Assembly: GCF_903853455.1 (NCBI RefSeq)
Contig: NZ_CAINTR010000150.1
Coordinates: 1-48,609 of the forward strand
Source of the DNA: an uncultured Magnetospirillum sp.
GTDB taxonomy: Bacteria; Pseudomonadota; Alphaproteobacteria; Rhodospirillales; Magnetospirillaceae
Length of the DNA: 48,609 nucleotides
Reading direction: 5' to 3'
The translations under genes were made by a program, and so were the position numbers. The first letter of the stretch is position 1. The number at the start of each line of letters is the position of its first letter. This document shows, piece by piece, positions 9,322-19,502 of the stretch. The notes beneath the pieces are model-generated. The model searched no databases. It saw only the letters and a list, made by a program, of their open reading frames with translations, and was not told the origin of the DNA.

Positions 9322-10482
9322 ATGGAACTTTCCTCCCTGCTGCACAGCGTGATCCACGGCGTTTGGTATTACGTGGTGATCTTTCTGCTGATTCTGACCG
9401 TCGTGGTGTTCATCCACGAGATGGGACATTTCCTGGTCGCCCGGTGGAACGGGGTGAAGGTCGATGTCTTTTCCATCGGTTTCGGTCCCGAGGTCTGGGG
9501 ACGGACCGATCCCAAGACCGGGACGCGGTGGCGGATCAGCCTGATTCCGCTGGGGGGGTATGTGAAGTTCTTCGGCGATGCCGACGCCTCCTCGACCACC
9601 AGTGACGAGCGCGTCATGACCGAGGACGAGAAGGCGGTCGCCTTTCAGCATAAGCGCGTCGGTCAACGCGCCGCCGTGGTGTTCGCCGGACCGGCCGCCA
9701 ACTTCGTCTTTGCCATTCTCGGCCTAGCTGGAATGTTCATGGTGTTGGGCCAGCCGGTCACCGAACCGGTCGTCGGCAGCGTCCACGCCGATACCGCCGC
9801 CGAGGCCGCCGGATTGCGGGCGGGCGACCGCATTGTCGCCATCAATGGTCAGGCGGTTGAACGCTTCCAGGATATCCAGCGCATCGTCCGGTTGGAAATC
9901 GAACATCCGCTGGACCTGTCCGTGCAGCGTGGGACCGAGACCCTGTCCATTTCGGCGCAGCCGCGGGTGATTCAGCGCAAGGGCGTCTTCGGCGATATGG
10001 AAAAGGTGCCGGTTCTCGGCATCACCGCCGATCCCGCCAGCACCCGGATTGTTAGCCATGGCCCGGTTTCGGCCCTGGTGGAATCCCTGCGCGAGACCGA
10101 AGGCATGGTCCGTTCGACCTTCATCGGCATTGGGCAGATGATCAACGGAACTCGTGACACGGACGAATTGGGCGGCCCGATCAGAATAGCCAAAGGGGCG
10201 GGGGAAGCTGCGCAAATCGGATTGTCCAGCGTCATCTTCTATACGATATGGCTGTCACTGAATCTGGGGTTGATCAATCTTTTCCCCATTCCGGTTCTCG
10301 ACGGTGGTCATCTTCTATTCTATGCTTTTGAAGCGATCCTTGGTCGTCCCCTGGGGGAGAGGGCTCAAGAATATGGTTTCCGAATCGGGCTGTTTCTGGT
10401 ATTGGCCTTGATGGTTTTCGCTACGAGAAACGACATCGTTGCGTTGCCGATTTGGGAAGTGGTGAAACGGCTGTTTTCGTGA
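9322..10482 (+). CDS. rseP: site-2 zinc metalloprotease RseP
   Basis: Intramembrane protease that cleaves anti-sigma factors and leftover signal peptides in the inner membrane. The active site is complete: HEMGH (His32, Glu33, His36) in the first membrane segment and PVLDGGH with Asp327 in the third. One periplasmic PDZ domain is visible (about residues 155-225, with AAGLRAGDRIVAING); E. coli RseP has two. The N-terminal FFGDADAS insertion is typical of alphaproteobacteria. 386 residues. Immediately upstream of bamA, consistent with a role in envelope quality control. Confidence 0.96.
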   Translation: MELSSLLHSVIHGVWYYVVIFLLILTVVVFIHEMGHFLVARWNGVKVDVFSIGFGPEVWGRTDPKTGTRWRISLIPLGGYVKFFGDADASSTTSDERVMTEDEKAVAFQHKRVGQRAAVVFAGPAANFVFAILGLAGMFMVLGQPVTEPVVGSVHADTAAEAAGLRAGDRIVAINGQAVERFQDIQRIVRLEIEHPLDLSVQRGTETLSISAQPRVIQRKGVFGDMEKVPVLGITADPASTRIVSHGPVSALVESLRETEGMVRSTFIGIGQMINGTRDTDELGGPIRIAKGAGEAAQIGLSSVIFYTIWLSLNLGLINLFPIPVLDGGHLLFYAFEAILGRPLGERAQEYGFRIGLFLVLALMVFATRNDIVALPIWEVVKRLFS

Positions 10483-10526
10483 CCCGAGTCTGCGAATCGG
10501 CACTGCGGACTCGAAGGGGGGCCTCG

Positions 10527-12812
10527 ATGCGTTTCGTGCAGTGTACCGGTATTCTGGTGGGCGCCGTTTTGCTTTTGGGCATGGCGTTCGGGGCGGGGTC
10601 TGCTCGCGCCGAGGATGGCGGACGCATTCAGTCCGTCGTGATCCAAGGCACCCAGCGTATCGAGACCGAGACCGTCAAGTCGTATATGACGATCACCGAA
10701 GGCGACATGTACGACGCTGATCGCGTCAATCGCTCGCTGAAGGCGCTGTTCAACACGGGGCTGTTCGCCGACGTGGCCATTCGCCGCGAGGGAAGCCAGC
10801 TGGTGGTCAGGGTGGTTGAAAACCCGATCATCAATCGCATCGCCTTCGAGGGAAACAAGCGTATCAAGGATGAGCAACTGAACACGGAAGTTCAGTTGCG
10901 GCCGCGTACCGTCTATACCCGTTCCAAGGTCCAGGCCGACGTCAAGCGTATCCTCGAACTCTACCGTCGCAATGGCCGTTTCGCCGCGACGGTCGAGCCC
11001 AAGATCATTCAACTGGAACAGAACCGGGTTGATCTGGTCTACGAGATCGGCGAGGGCGAGCCTACGTATGTGCGACGCATTTCGTTCGTCGGCAATCGGC
11101 GCTATGACCAGGACCGTCTGGCCGAGATCCTCCAGACGAAGGAGGAGCGCTGGTACCGCTTCCTGTCGTCCGATGACACCTATGATCCCGACCGCGTCAC
11201 CTACGACCGCGAATTGTTGCGCCGCTTTTATCTCAAGCGTGGCTTCGCCGATTTCCGGGTCTCGTCCGCCATTGCGGAACTGACTCCCAATCGGGAGGGC
11301 TTTTTCATCACCTACACGATCGATGAAGGTGAGCGCTATAGATTCGGTAAGTCGGTCATCAACATCAACATCAAGGACCTCAAGGCCGAAGAGCTCCAGC
11401 CGCTGGTGGTGAGCGAGGAAGGCGATTGGTACAACGCCGATCAGGTCGAAGATATCGTTCAGAAGCTTACCGATGCGGTCGGAACCAAGGGATTCGCCTT
11501 TGTCGATATCCGTCCCCAGGTCAATCGCAATCGCGAGACCAAAACCATCGACATTGCCTATGACGTGCAGGAAGGCCCGCGCGTCTTTGTCGAGCGGATC
11601 GACATCACCGGCAATGTGCGCACCCTGGACAAGGTGATCCGGCGTGAGTTCCGTCTCGTCGAGGGTGACGCCTTCAATTCGGCCAAGCTGCGCCGGTCGC
11701 GCCAGCGCCTGAAGGATCTCAACTTCTTCGAGAAGGCGGAAGTCACCAATGTTCCGTCGGAAACGGCTCCCGACCGCACGATCATCAAGGTCGATGTCCA
11801 AGAGAAGTCGACCGGCGAACTTAGTTTCGGTGTCGGCTGGTCAAGCCAGGTCGGCCCGATGATCGAAGCGACGCTGCGGGAACGAAATCTGCTGGGACGT
11901 GGCCAGGACGTCAAGCTGTCGGGCATGTTGGGCTTGCGGCGGACGTCGATGGAGTTCTCGTTCACCGAGCCCTACTTCATGGAGCAGGAGATTGCTGCCG
12001 GCTTCGACATCTTTGCCGTCGACCGCAAGCTTCAGCAGCAGAGCGCCTACAACTCCTCGACCCTCGGTGGCGATCTTCGCATGGGTTACCAGATCACCGA
12101 ACCGCTGCGCCAGGACTGGAGATACACGCTCAAGCAGGACACGGTCAGCAGCGTCAACAGCACGTCGCCCTATGTGCTGGATCAGATCGGCTCGCATCTG
12201 ACGTCCTCGATCATGCAAATGGTCAGCTATGACAAGCGTGACAGCCGGATCGAGCCGACCGAAGGATACTTCGTCCGTGGAAGTACCGAGTTCGCCGGGC
12301 TTGGCGGAGACACCCGCTATGTCCGTGGTGGCATGAACGGTGGCCAGTACTTCACGCTCACCGAACGGGTGATCCTCGGCATCTCCGGGAGTGGCTCCTA
12401 CATCTACGGACTGGGACAGCGGGTCCGGATTACCGATCGCATGTATGCCGGCGGCGATTCCTTGCGTGGTTTCGCCACTGGCGGCGTCAGCCCTCGCGAC
12501 AAGAACACCGGGGATGCCATTGGCGGCGTCTGGCTCGCAACCGGTTCGGCGCAGGTCAAGTTCCCCATCGGTCTGCCGGAGGAATTCGGGGTATTGGGTG
12601 AAGCCTTCACCGATTTCGGCACGGTCGGACCCACCGATGTGGGCGATACCAGCGCGGTCGATCAATCCAGTTCGCTTCGTGCCGCGGTTGGTATCGGCGT
12701 CTCCTGGAAATCACCCATGGGGCCGGTCGCCGTCGATATCGGTATTCCCGTCATGAAGCAATCCTTCGACAAGACGGAACTGTTCAAGTTCAACTTTGGC
12801 TCCAAGTTCTGA
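10527..12812 (+). CDS. bamA: outer-membrane assembly factor BamA
   Basis: Core of the BAM complex, which inserts beta-barrel proteins into the outer membrane. A signal peptide (about residues 1-28, ending SARA-ED) is followed by five POTRA domains and a 16-stranded barrel. The conserved loop-6 motif appears as DSLRGF, and the protein ends on an aromatic beta-signal (KFNFGSKF). 761 residues. The ATG at 10527 has AAGGGGGG upstream; an earlier in-frame start at 10452 inside rseP is a shadow. The order rseP-bamA-skp-lpxD is conserved in many proteobacteria. Confidence 0.97.
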   Translation: MRFVQCTGILVGAVLLLGMAFGAGSARAEDGGRIQSVVIQGTQRIETETVKSYMTITEGDMYDADRVNRSLKALFNTGLFADVAIRREGSQLVVRVVENPIINRIAFEGNKRIKDEQLNTEVQLRPRTVYTRSKVQADVKRILELYRRNGRFAATVEPKIIQLEQNRVDLVYEIGEGEPTYVRRISFVGNRRYDQDRLAEILQTKEERWYRFLSSDDTYDPDRVTYDRELLRRFYLKRGFADFRVSSAIAELTPNREGFFITYTIDEGERYRFGKSVININIKDLKAEELQPLVVSEEGDWYNADQVEDIVQKLTDAVGTKGFAFVDIRPQVNRNRETKTIDIAYDVQEGPRVFVERIDITGNVRTLDKVIRREFRLVEGDAFNSAKLRRSRQRLKDLNFFEKAEVTNVPSETAPDRTIIKVDVQEKSTGELSFGVGWSSQVGPMIEATLRERNLLGRGQDVKLSGMLGLRRTSMEFSFTEPYFMEQEIAAGFDIFAVDRKLQQQSAYNSSTLGGDLRMGYQITEPLRQDWRYTLKQDTVSSVNSTSPYVLDQIGSHLTSSIMQMVSYDKRDSRIEPTEGYFVRGSTEFAGLGGDTRYVRGGMNGGQYFTLTERVILGISGSGSYIYGLGQRVRITDRMYAGGDSLRGFATGGVSPRDKNTGDAIGGVWLATGSAQVKFPIGLPEEFGVLGEAFTDFGTVGPTDVGDTSAVDQSSSLRAAVGIGVSWKSPMGPVAVDIGIPVMKQSFDKTELFKFNFGSKF

Positions 12813-12874
12813 GCCTTCGGAACATGTGGCGGCAGTTTTGGTCAGAGCGGCGAATCGGTGAGGAAAGCCTTGAA

Positions 12875-13501
12875 ATGATCATCCGATTCGGGATGCGTGC
12901 CGTGATCGCCGCGACGGCTCTGGTTTCAACCTTGGCGTGGGGCGGTCCTGCACTCGCCCAGAAGCAAAACACGGCGCCGGTTGTCATCATTATCGTCGAT
13001 GTTCAGGCGGCTCAGCGAGAATCGCTGGCCGGAAAGGCGTTGATCGCCCAACGGGACAAGTATCAGCAGATCTTTCAGGCCGACTTCAATTCCGCACGTC
13101 AGCAGTTGCAGGCCGCCGACCAGGACCTGGCCAAGCAAAAGGGGACTATTCCCCAGGATGCCTACGACCAAAAGGCCAAGGCGCTGGAGCAGCAGGTCAT
13201 CGCCTTTCAACGTCGAACCCAGGTCGCCGTCAGGGCGCTGGAGAAATCGACCGAGGGTGCCGCCGCCGACATGATGAACGCCATCCTGAACATCACCGGC
13301 GAGATCGCCAATGAGATGGGGGCAAATCTTGTCCTGCCCAAACAGCAGGTGGTGTTGCACGAACCGCGCATGGATGTTACCCCCACAGTGATTGAACGCC
13401 TTAATCGCAAGATGCCATCGGTCAACTTCCCGGTTCCGGTCGTTGACGACACGCCCACACCTGTCGCGCCCTCCGCCGCGACCAAGCCCGATAAGAAATA
13501 A
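12875..13501 (+). CDS. skp: periplasmic chaperone Skp/OmpH
   Basis: Holdase chaperone that carries unfolded outer-membrane proteins to BamA. It has a signal peptide (about 27 residues, ending ALAQ), a short beta segment ([15 protein letters not shown]) and a long amphipathic coiled coil rich in Gln, Lys and Ala. 208 residues with a Pro/Thr-rich tail. ATG 12875 is preceded by GAGGAAAG; the open frame from 12824 is not used. Sequence conservation in this family is low, so the call rests on size, coiled coil and position between bamA and lpxD. Confidence 0.88.
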   Translation: MIIRFGMRAVIAATALVSTLAWGGPALAQKQNTAPVVIIIVDVQAAQRESLAGKALIAQRDKYQQIFQADFNSARQQLQAADQDLAKQKGTIPQDAYDQKAKALEQQVIAFQRRTQVAVRALEKSTEGAAADMMNAILNITGEIANEMGANLVLPKQQVVLHEPRMDVTPTVIERLNRKMPSVNFPVPVVDDTPTPVAPSAATKPDKK

Positions 13502-13505
13502 CGTC

Positions 13506-14525
13506 ATGGCCGATCCAAGGTTCTTTACGGTCGCAGGGCCGTTCACGCTGGGTGCGCTGGCGGAGATTTCCTCCGCCAAACCGGTAGAGGGTTGCGACCC
13601 CGCCCGGCAATTCAGCGATGTGGCGCCGCTGGAGACGGCCGGCCCCGGAGATGTTTCGTTTCTCGACAACAAAAAGTATGTTGCTGCGTTTCAGGCCAGC
13701 AAGGCCGGATTGTGCATCGTGGCGCCGGACATGGCGGACAAGGCACCGGCCGGCATGGCCCTGTTGCTGGCGGGCGATCCCTATCGCGCCTATGCGCGCG
13801 TCGCTCAAGCCTTCTATCCCGTTGTCGCTCCCGAGGTTTGGGTGGCCCCGACCGCATGGGTCGATCCCACCGCCGTGATCGGCGATGGTTGTCGCATCGA
13901 GCCCGGAGCGGTGATTGGCGCCAATGCCCGGATCGGTGCCCGGTGCCGCATCTGCGCCAATGCGGTTGTCGGTCCCGGTGTCACGGTGGGAGACGACTGC
14001 ACCATCGGCGCCAACGCCACGGTTTCCCATGCCCTCCTGGGGCGCAAGGTTGCGGTCTATCCCGGTGCGCGGATCGGTCAGGACGGTTTTGGATTCGCCA
14101 TGGGGCCCGAGGGGCACCTGAAAGTGCCGCAATTGGGCCGGGTGATCATCGGCAACGGTGTCGAGATCGGCGCCAACGCCACCATCGACCGTGGAGCCGG
14201 GCCGGATACGATCATCGGCGATGGCTGCATGATAGACAATCTCGTCCAGATTGGGCACAACGTCCAACTTGGACGCGGTTGCGTGATTGTCGCTCAGGTT
14301 GGAATTTCGGGATCGACCCGCATGGGGGATTTCGTCGCGGCCGGCGGTCAGGCCGGAATTACCGGGCATCTCAAGATTGGCTCGGGGGCGCGGATCGCCG
14401 CCCAGTCTGGAGTGATGCGCGACATCGGACCAGGGGAAACCGTGGGGGGGGCCCCTGCGGTTCCCATGGCCGATTGGCTGCGCCAGAGCGCCATTCTCGG
14501 TAAGATGGCGCGCAAGAAGACTTGA
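13506..14525 (+). CDS. lpxD: UDP-3-O-(3-hydroxyacyl)glucosamine N-acyltransferase
   Basis: Third lipid A step: adds a 3-hydroxyacyl chain from acyl-ACP to the 2-amino group of UDP-3-O-acyl-glucosamine. The N-terminal uridine-binding domain (about residues 1-105, with [11 protein letters not shown]) precedes a left-handed beta-helix of hexapeptide repeats. The catalytic histidine should be that in [10 protein letters not shown]. 339 residues, typical. ATG 13506 lies 4 bases after the skp stop. The gene continues the lpxD-fabZ-lpxA-lpxB cluster. Confidence 0.96.
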   Translation: MADPRFFTVAGPFTLGALAEISSAKPVEGCDPARQFSDVAPLETAGPGDVSFLDNKKYVAAFQASKAGLCIVAPDMADKAPAGMALLLAGDPYRAYARVAQAFYPVVAPEVWVAPTAWVDPTAVIGDGCRIEPGAVIGANARIGARCRICANAVVGPGVTVGDDCTIGANATVSHALLGRKVAVYPGARIGQDGFGFAMGPEGHLKVPQLGRVIIGNGVEIGANATIDRGAGPDTIIGDGCMIDNLVQIGHNVQLGRGCVIVAQVGISGSTRMGDFVAAGGQAGITGHLKIGSGARIAAQSGVMRDIGPGETVGGAPAVPMADWLRQSAILGKMARKKT

Positions 14526-14570
14526 TCGGTCGCACCGGCCAAGAGACGTATCGATAAGGCAGGACTGCAT

Positions 14571-15035
14571 ATGGACACTACCGTCAGCGACCAGGGCAAG
14601 GTCATCGACATCAGCCGGATCATCGAAATGATCCCGCATCGTTATCCGTTCCTCATGGTGGATCGGGTCATCAAAGTCGTGGCCAACGAGAGTGCCGTCG
14701 GCATCAAGAACGTCACCATCAACGAGCCGTTTTTTCAGGGGCACTTCCCCTCGCGGCCGGTTTTCCCCGGCGTTCTGATCATCGAGGCCATGGCGCAGAC
14801 CGCCGCCGTTCTGGTGGTGGAAACCTTGGGGCCGTCGGCCGAGGGAAAGCTGGTCTACTTCATGAGCGTCGAGAATTGCCGCTTCCGCCGGCCGGTTGGG
14901 CCGGGCGACCAGTTGCATATCCACGTTTTCAAGGAGCGCAGCCGCGGCAACGTCTGGAAGTTCCGGGCTGAAGCCAAGGTCGACGACACCCTGGTGGCGG
15001 AAGCGACCTATGCCGCGATGATCCTGGACGAATAG
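14571..15035 (+). CDS. fabZ: 3-hydroxyacyl-ACP dehydratase FabZ
   Basis: Dehydrates 3-hydroxyacyl-ACP in fatty acid elongation, competing with LpxA/LpxD for the same substrate, which explains its place in the lpx cluster. Hot-dog fold. The active-site motif [13 protein letters not shown] carries His58, and Glu72 lies in [18 protein letters not shown] is present near the N-terminus. 154 residues. ATG 14571 with AAGGCAGGA upstream; lpxA starts 6 bases after its stop. Confidence 0.97.
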   Translation: MDTTVSDQGKVIDISRIIEMIPHRYPFLMVDRVIKVVANESAVGIKNVTINEPFFQGHFPSRPVFPGVLIIEAMAQTAAVLVVETLGPSAEGKLVYFMSVENCRFRRPVGPGDQLHIHVFKERSRGNVWKFRAEAKVDDTLVAEATYAAMILDE

Positions 15036-15041
15036 GGCGCA

Positions 15042-15845
15042 ATGACAAATATCCATCCCACCGCCGTGATCGATGCCAAGGCAAAGATCGCTCCGTCCGC
15101 CATCATCGGTCCCTATTGTGTTGTCGGTCCTGATGTCCAACTGGACGATTCGGTCGAGTTGATTTCCCATGTGGTCGTGGCCGGACGCACCAAGATCGGC
15201 GCCGGCACACGCATTTTTCCCTTTGCCTCCATCGGGCATCGCCCGCAAGACCTGAAATATCGGGGCGAACTCTCCACGCTGGAGATCGGGAAGAACAACC
15301 AGATCCGCGAACATGTGACCATGAATCCGGGCACCGAGGGTGGCGGCATGATCACCCAGGTGGGTAATGACTGCCTGTTCATGGCCAGCGCTCATGTGGC
15401 GCACGACTGTATCCTGGGTGACAACGTCATCATGGCCAATAACGCCACCCTGGCCGGACATGTGACGGTCGGCGAGTTCGCCTTCCTGGGTGGGTTGTCG
15501 GCGGTGCACCAGTTCGTGCGGATCGGCAAGCACGCCATGATCGGCGGCATGTCGGGGGTCGAGGCCGATGTCATTCCGTTCGGAACGGTGATCGGCAATC
15601 GTGCTTATCTCAACGGTCTGAACATTGTCGGACTGAAGCGTCGAGGCTTCTCGCGCGATGACATCCATACTCTGCGCAACGCGTATCGTCTGCTGTTCGC
15701 TCCCGAGGGAACGTTGCAGGAGCGGCTGTCCGATGTGGAAGAGCAGTTCAAGGATAACGCGGTGGTGATGGAGATCGTGGCCTTTATCCGCTCCGATTCG
15801 TCGCGCTCCCTCAGCACGCCCAAATTCAGTGGCGATGCGCCCTAA
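15042..15845 (+). CDS. lpxA: UDP-N-acetylglucosamine O-acyltransferase
   Basis: First lipid A step: transfers a 3-hydroxyacyl chain from ACP to the 3-OH of UDP-GlcNAc. Hexapeptide-repeat beta-helix with the catalytic histidine in AHVAHDC (His121) and the downstream GGLSAVHQFVRIG. 267 residues, close to the E. coli enzyme. Its 3' end overlaps lpxI by about 11 bases, so the two are likely translationally coupled. Confidence 0.97.
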   Translation: MTNIHPTAVIDAKAKIAPSAIIGPYCVVGPDVQLDDSVELISHVVVAGRTKIGAGTRIFPFASIGHRPQDLKYRGELSTLEIGKNNQIREHVTMNPGTEGGGMITQVGNDCLFMASAHVAHDCILGDNVIMANNATLAGHVTVGEFAFLGGLSAVHQFVRIGKHAMIGGMSGVEADVIPFGTVIGNRAYLNGLNIVGLKRRGFSRDDIHTLRNAYRLLFAPEGTLQERLSDVEEQFKDNAVVMEIVAFIRSDSSRSLSTPKFSGDAP

Positions 15846-16656
15846 ACTCGGCATCGTGGCGGGAGGTGGCGAGCTTCCTGGGCTCGTCGCCGCCGCCTGC
15901 CGGGCCGAGGGGCGGACTTTTCATATCCTGGCATTGAATGGCCACGCCGATCCGGCGGTGATCGGCGATGCGCCCGCCGATTGGATCCGTCTGGGCGAGG
16001 CGGGGAGCGGGTTTGAAAAATTGCGCCAGGCCGGGGTGGTCGAGGTGATGATGATCGGGCCGGTGCGCCGTCCGTCGCTGAGTGAACTCGCCCCGGATTT
16101 CCGCACCGCCCGGTTTTTCGCCAAGGTCGGACTCAAGGCTCTGGGCGATGACGGCCTGCTGCGTGCCGTGGTCGCCGAGTTGGAGCATGAGGGCTTCCGG
16201 GTGGTGGGTGTGGACGAGGTGCTGTCCGATTGCCTGGCGGTGGCCGGGGCTTACGGCTCCGTCGCGACCGATGCCCAAGCCGAAGCGGATATTGAACGCG
16301 GGCTTGAGGTCGCGCGGGGGCTGGGCGCTCTCGACATCGGCCAAGCGGTGGTGGTCCAGCAGGGAATCGTGCTGGGGGTCGAAGCGATCGAAGGCACCGA
16401 CCAACTTTTGCGCCGCTGTGGCGCACTGGCCCGCGACGGCCTGGGCGGTGTGCTGGTGAAGATCCGCAAGCCAGGGCAAGACCGTCGGATCGACCTTCCC
16501 ACCATCGGCACGACGACGGTTCGCGAGGCCGCCGCCGTCGGCTTGCGTGGCATTGCGGTGGAGGCCGGCGGCGCTTTGGTTCTTGGGCGCGACGCGGTGG
16601 CGGCGGAGGCTGATCGCCTGGGGCTGTTCGTTCGTGGCGTCGAGATCGCTCCATGA
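15835..16656 (+). CDS. lpxI: UDP-2,3-diacylglucosamine diphosphatase LpxI
   Basis: LpxI hydrolyses UDP-2,3-diacylglucosamine to lipid X and UMP and replaces LpxH in alphaproteobacteria. It belongs to the DUF1009 family. The N-terminus MRPKLGIVAGGGELPG and the C-terminal half with DLPTIGTTTV and GIAVEAGGALVLGRD are typical. About 273 residues. ATG 15835 overlaps the end of lpxA; GTG 15829 is an in-frame alternative. Its stop overlaps the lpxB start (ATGA, 16653-16656). No lpxH is seen in the window. Confidence 0.94.
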   Translation: MRPKLGIVAGGGELPGLVAAACRAEGRTFHILALNGHADPAVIGDAPADWIRLGEAGSGFEKLRQAGVVEVMMIGPVRRPSLSELAPDFRTARFFAKVGLKALGDDGLLRAVVAELEHEGFRVVGVDEVLSDCLAVAGAYGSVATDAQAEADIERGLEVARGLGALDIGQAVVVQQGIVLGVEAIEGTDQLLRRCGALARDGLGGVLVKIRKPGQDRRIDLPTIGTTTVREAAAVGLRGIAVEAGGALVLGRDAVAAEADRLGLFVRGVEIAP

Positions 16657-17825
16657 GCCAGGGACCGCTGATCTACATCATTGCCGGAGAGCCTTCGGGT
16701 GATCTGCTCGGTGGGCGTCTGATGGCGGCCTTGAAGACATTGTCCGGCGGTTCGGTTCGGTTTGCCGGCATCGGTGGCGAGGCCATGCGGGCTGAAGGGC
16801 TGCAAAGCCTGTTTCCCATGACGGAATTGTCGGTTATGGGATTGGTGGAAGTGTTGCCTCGGCTAGCCAACATCTTGCGCCGGATCAAGCTTACTCTTTC
16901 CGATATCGAAACGAAGCGTCCCGATGCCGTCCTGACCATCGATTCCTGGGGCTTTACCGGGCGCATCCATGGCGGGCTGAAAAAGCGCGGATCGACCATC
17001 CCCCGCATTCATTATGTCGCACCCATGGTTTGGGCCTGGAAGTCGGGACGAACCAAGACGCTGGCGCGGGTACTGGATCTGCTGCTGACCCTGCTTCCCA
17101 ACGAGCCGGCCTGGTTCGAAAAGGACGGTCTGCGGTCGATCCATGTGGGACATCCGGTCATCGAGGGCGGGGCGGGGCGGGGGGATGGCCCTGGATTCCG
17201 CGCTCGTCACGGCATTTCGCCCGAGGCGAAGGTCATTTGCGTTCTTCCCGGCAGCCGCCATTCCGAGACGGCCAAACTGCTGCCGCCCTTCGCCGCGACC
17301 TTGGGTATTCTGGCGCGACGGCATCCGGGGCTGGTCGCGGTGGCGCCGACCGTGGAGACGGTGGCCGAAGAGGTTTCCGCCGCGGCCCGATCATGGCCGC
17401 TTCCGACCGTGGTGGTTCGCGGTGCCGCCGAGAAATACGATGCCTTCGCCGCCTGCGACGTGGCCTTGGCCGCGTCGGGAACGGTTGCGCTGGAATTGGC
17501 CATGGCCGGCTTGCCGACGGTGATCACCTACAAGGTCTCCAAACTGTCGGCCTTCGTGGCGACCCGCTTTCTCGGGCTCAGCTTCAAATTCGTCACCCTT
17601 GTCAACATCCTGGTTGACGAGCCGGTGATGCCGGAACTGCTGCAGGATCAATGTCGGCCGGACGCCCTGGCGGATGCTGTCGATCATCTCCTGGTTGATC
17701 CGGCGGCATGCGATACCCAAGTATCGGGCGCGCGCCGGGCCCTGGCTAAACTGGGGTTGGATGGGGATAGTCCAAGCGCCAGAGCCGCGGCAACCATCCT
17801 GGAATTTATCGGAGAAAAGCAATGA
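16653..17825 (+). CDS. lpxB: lipid-A-disaccharide synthase
   Basis: Family-19 glycosyltransferase that joins lipid X and UDP-2,3-diacylglucosamine into the lipid A disaccharide, directly using the product of LpxI. Motifs include IIAGEPSGDLLGGRLM at the N-terminus, VAPMVWAWKSGR, GHPVIE and LPGSRHSE, and the acceptor/donor segment ASGTVALELAMAGLPTV. 390 residues. Start overlaps the lpxI stop and its own stop overlaps the gloA start, both as ATGA, so the three are translated as a unit. Confidence 0.97.
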   Translation: MSQGPLIYIIAGEPSGDLLGGRLMAALKTLSGGSVRFAGIGGEAMRAEGLQSLFPMTELSVMGLVEVLPRLANILRRIKLTLSDIETKRPDAVLTIDSWGFTGRIHGGLKKRGSTIPRIHYVAPMVWAWKSGRTKTLARVLDLLLTLLPNEPAWFEKDGLRSIHVGHPVIEGGAGRGDGPGFRARHGISPEAKVICVLPGSRHSETAKLLPPFAATLGILARRHPGLVAVAPTVETVAEEVSAAARSWPLPTVVVRGAAEKYDAFAACDVALAASGTVALELAMAGLPTVITYKVSKLSAFVATRFLGLSFKFVTLVNILVDEPVMPELLQDQCRPDALADAVDHLLVDPAACDTQVSGARRALAKLGLDGDSPSARAAATILEFIGEKQ

Positions 17826-18220
17826 GCGAGGCGAATTGGCGGTTGCTGCATACCATGATCCGAGTGGGTGATTTGGATCGGTCCCTGGATTTCTATACCC
17901 GATTGCTGGGAATGAAGCTGCTGCGGCGCCAGGATTATCCCGAAGGCCGCTTCACCCTGGCCTTCGTCGGGTACGGTGCCGAATCCGATCATACCGTGAT
18001 CGAACTGACCCATAACTGGGACACAGCCTCTTACGAGCTGGGCACCGGTTTCGGCCATCTGGCGCTTGGAGTGGCCGACATCCACGGTGCTTGCGCCAAA
18101 TTGGCGGCGGAGGGCGCCAAGATCGTGCGTACTCCCGGCCCCATGAAACACGGCTCGACCATTCTCGCCTTTATTGAAGATCCTGATGGCTATCGCATCG
18201 AACTTATCCAAAAGGCTTAG
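17822..18220 (+). CDS. gloA: lactoylglutathione lyase (glyoxalase I)
   Basis: Converts the methylglyoxal-glutathione hemithioacetal to S-lactoylglutathione. A vicinal-oxygen-chelate protein of 132 residues with the metal ligands in the expected places: His10 (RLLHTMIRV), the glutamate of IELTHNW, the histidine of GFGHLALGV, and the last glutamate of DGYRIELI. Paired beta-alpha-beta-beta-beta modules in a short single-domain form. Its ATG overlaps the lpxB stop, so it is co-translated with lipid A genes, an unusual but probably incidental partner. The operon seems to end here. Confidence 0.94.
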   Translation: MSEANWRLLHTMIRVGDLDRSLDFYTRLLGMKLLRRQDYPEGRFTLAFVGYGAESDHTVIELTHNWDTASYELGTGFGHLALGVADIHGACAKLAAEGAKIVRTPGPMKHGSTILAFIEDPDGYRIELIQKA

Positions 18221-18302
18221 ATCATTATGGTTTGTAACTCACGCTGAAACAGTGCTAATTTCGCCGTGATTCAAGGTCAGAGTCGGGAAGAGGTGAATTC
18301 GT

Positions 18303-19502
18303 ATGGCGGTATTTGGCTTTTCCGTAAGCAATATTGCCTTGACGCTTCTGGCACTGTCCGGCATGTCTTACTTATTGCTATGCCTCCGGCATGTACTCGC
18401 GTTTCGTGAGACGGCCTTCGCGCCCAATAGCAGCTTCCTTCCACCTCTGTCGATTCTAAAGCCGCTTTGCGGCGACGAACCGCGGCTCTATGAGTGCCTG
18501 CGTTCGTTTTGCAATCAAGATTATCCCGACTATCAGCTCGTTTTCGGTGTTCGCGACTCTTGCGATCCGGCGGTGGCGGTGGTCGAGCGTCTGAAAATTG
18601 AATTTCCCAACCGCGACATCACACTGGTTTGCGATGCCCGTATCCACGGTGCCAATCTCAAGACCAGCAACGTGATGAATATCATGTCCGCGTGCCGGCA
18701 TGACGTCCTGATGGTTTCCGACAGCGACGTGGAAATCGGCCGGGAGTGCTTTCGCTCTGTCGTCGCCACCATGGCCGAGCCCAAGGTCGGGGCGGTGTCC
18801 TGCATCTATAAGGGCTCGCCCACCCAGGGGCTGGTTTCGGAACTTGGGGCGCTCAACATCAATGGCTGGATCGTGCCGTCGATCCTCCTTGATCGCGCCC
18901 TCAACGGGATCGACGCCTGCCTGGGGCCGGTGTTGCTGCTGCGGCGTGACGCGCTGGATGCGATCGGTGGTTTTGCCGCCGTTGCCAACCATCTGGCCGA
19001 GGATCACCAGATCGGAGACCTGCTGGCCCATGCCGGCTGGGACGTCCGCCTGAGCTCTTATACCGTCGACACCATGGTCAACGAGGTCGAACTCGGCGCG
19101 CTGTTCCGCCATGAAGTCCGCTGGGCTCACACCGTCCGGGCCGTGCGTCCGGCCGATCACATTCTGTCGGTGGTGACCTGCGTCTTGCCGCTCTTGCTGG
19201 TCTTGTATCTGGTGCACCCCAGTTGGTGGGGAGGGGGCTTGGTCGCGGCCTATCTGGTTCTGCGGCTGTGGTTGGATCGCGCGGTGAATTCGCGCCTCAT
19301 CCTTACCCGCCGCGCCGCCGCGTGGCTGGTGCCTATCCGGGAGTGCCTGTGCTTCGCGGTCTGGTTCTACAGCACGTTCAGCCGGGCCGTGCTGTGGCGC
19401 GGTCAGCCGTTCAAGCTGTTGAGCGGCGGGCGTCTGGTGCCGCTGGAACCGCCGGTTCCTCCTCTCTCCGCTGCCGAGAAGCAGGAAGCCACCCGGCGTT
19501 AG
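18303..19502 (+). CDS. hpnI: hopanoid-type glycosyltransferase HpnI (ceramide glucosyltransferase-like)
   Basis: HpnI adds N-acetylglucosamine to bacteriohopanetetrol in hopanoid lipid synthesis. This is a 399-residue family-21 glycosyltransferase with one N-terminal membrane segment (about 8-30) and two or three near the C-terminus. The ceramide-glucosyltransferase motifs are present: [33 protein letters not shown] and a final [11 protein letters not shown] of the (Q/R)xxRW type. ATG 18303 follows GGGAAGAGGTG. Other hpn genes are not nearby, so the pathway must be scattered. Its stop overlaps the trmFO stop from the other strand. Ceramide glucosyltransferase is the alternative reading. Confidence 0.85.
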   Translation: MAVFGFSVSNIALTLLALSGMSYLLLCLRHVLAFRETAFAPNSSFLPPLSILKPLCGDEPRLYECLRSFCNQDYPDYQLVFGVRDSCDPAVAVVERLKIEFPNRDITLVCDARIHGANLKTSNVMNIMSACRHDVLMVSDSDVEIGRECFRSVVATMAEPKVGAVSCIYKGSPTQGLVSELGALNINGWIVPSILLDRALNGIDACLGPVLLLRRDALDAIGGFAAVANHLAEDHQIGDLLAHAGWDVRLSSYTVDTMVNEVELGALFRHEVRWAHTVRAVRPADHILSVVTCVLPLLLVLYLVHPSWWGGGLVAAYLVLRLWLDRAVNSRLILTRRAAAWLVPIRECLCFAVWFYSTFSRAVLWRGQPFKLLSGGRLVPLEPPVPPLSAAEKQEATRR

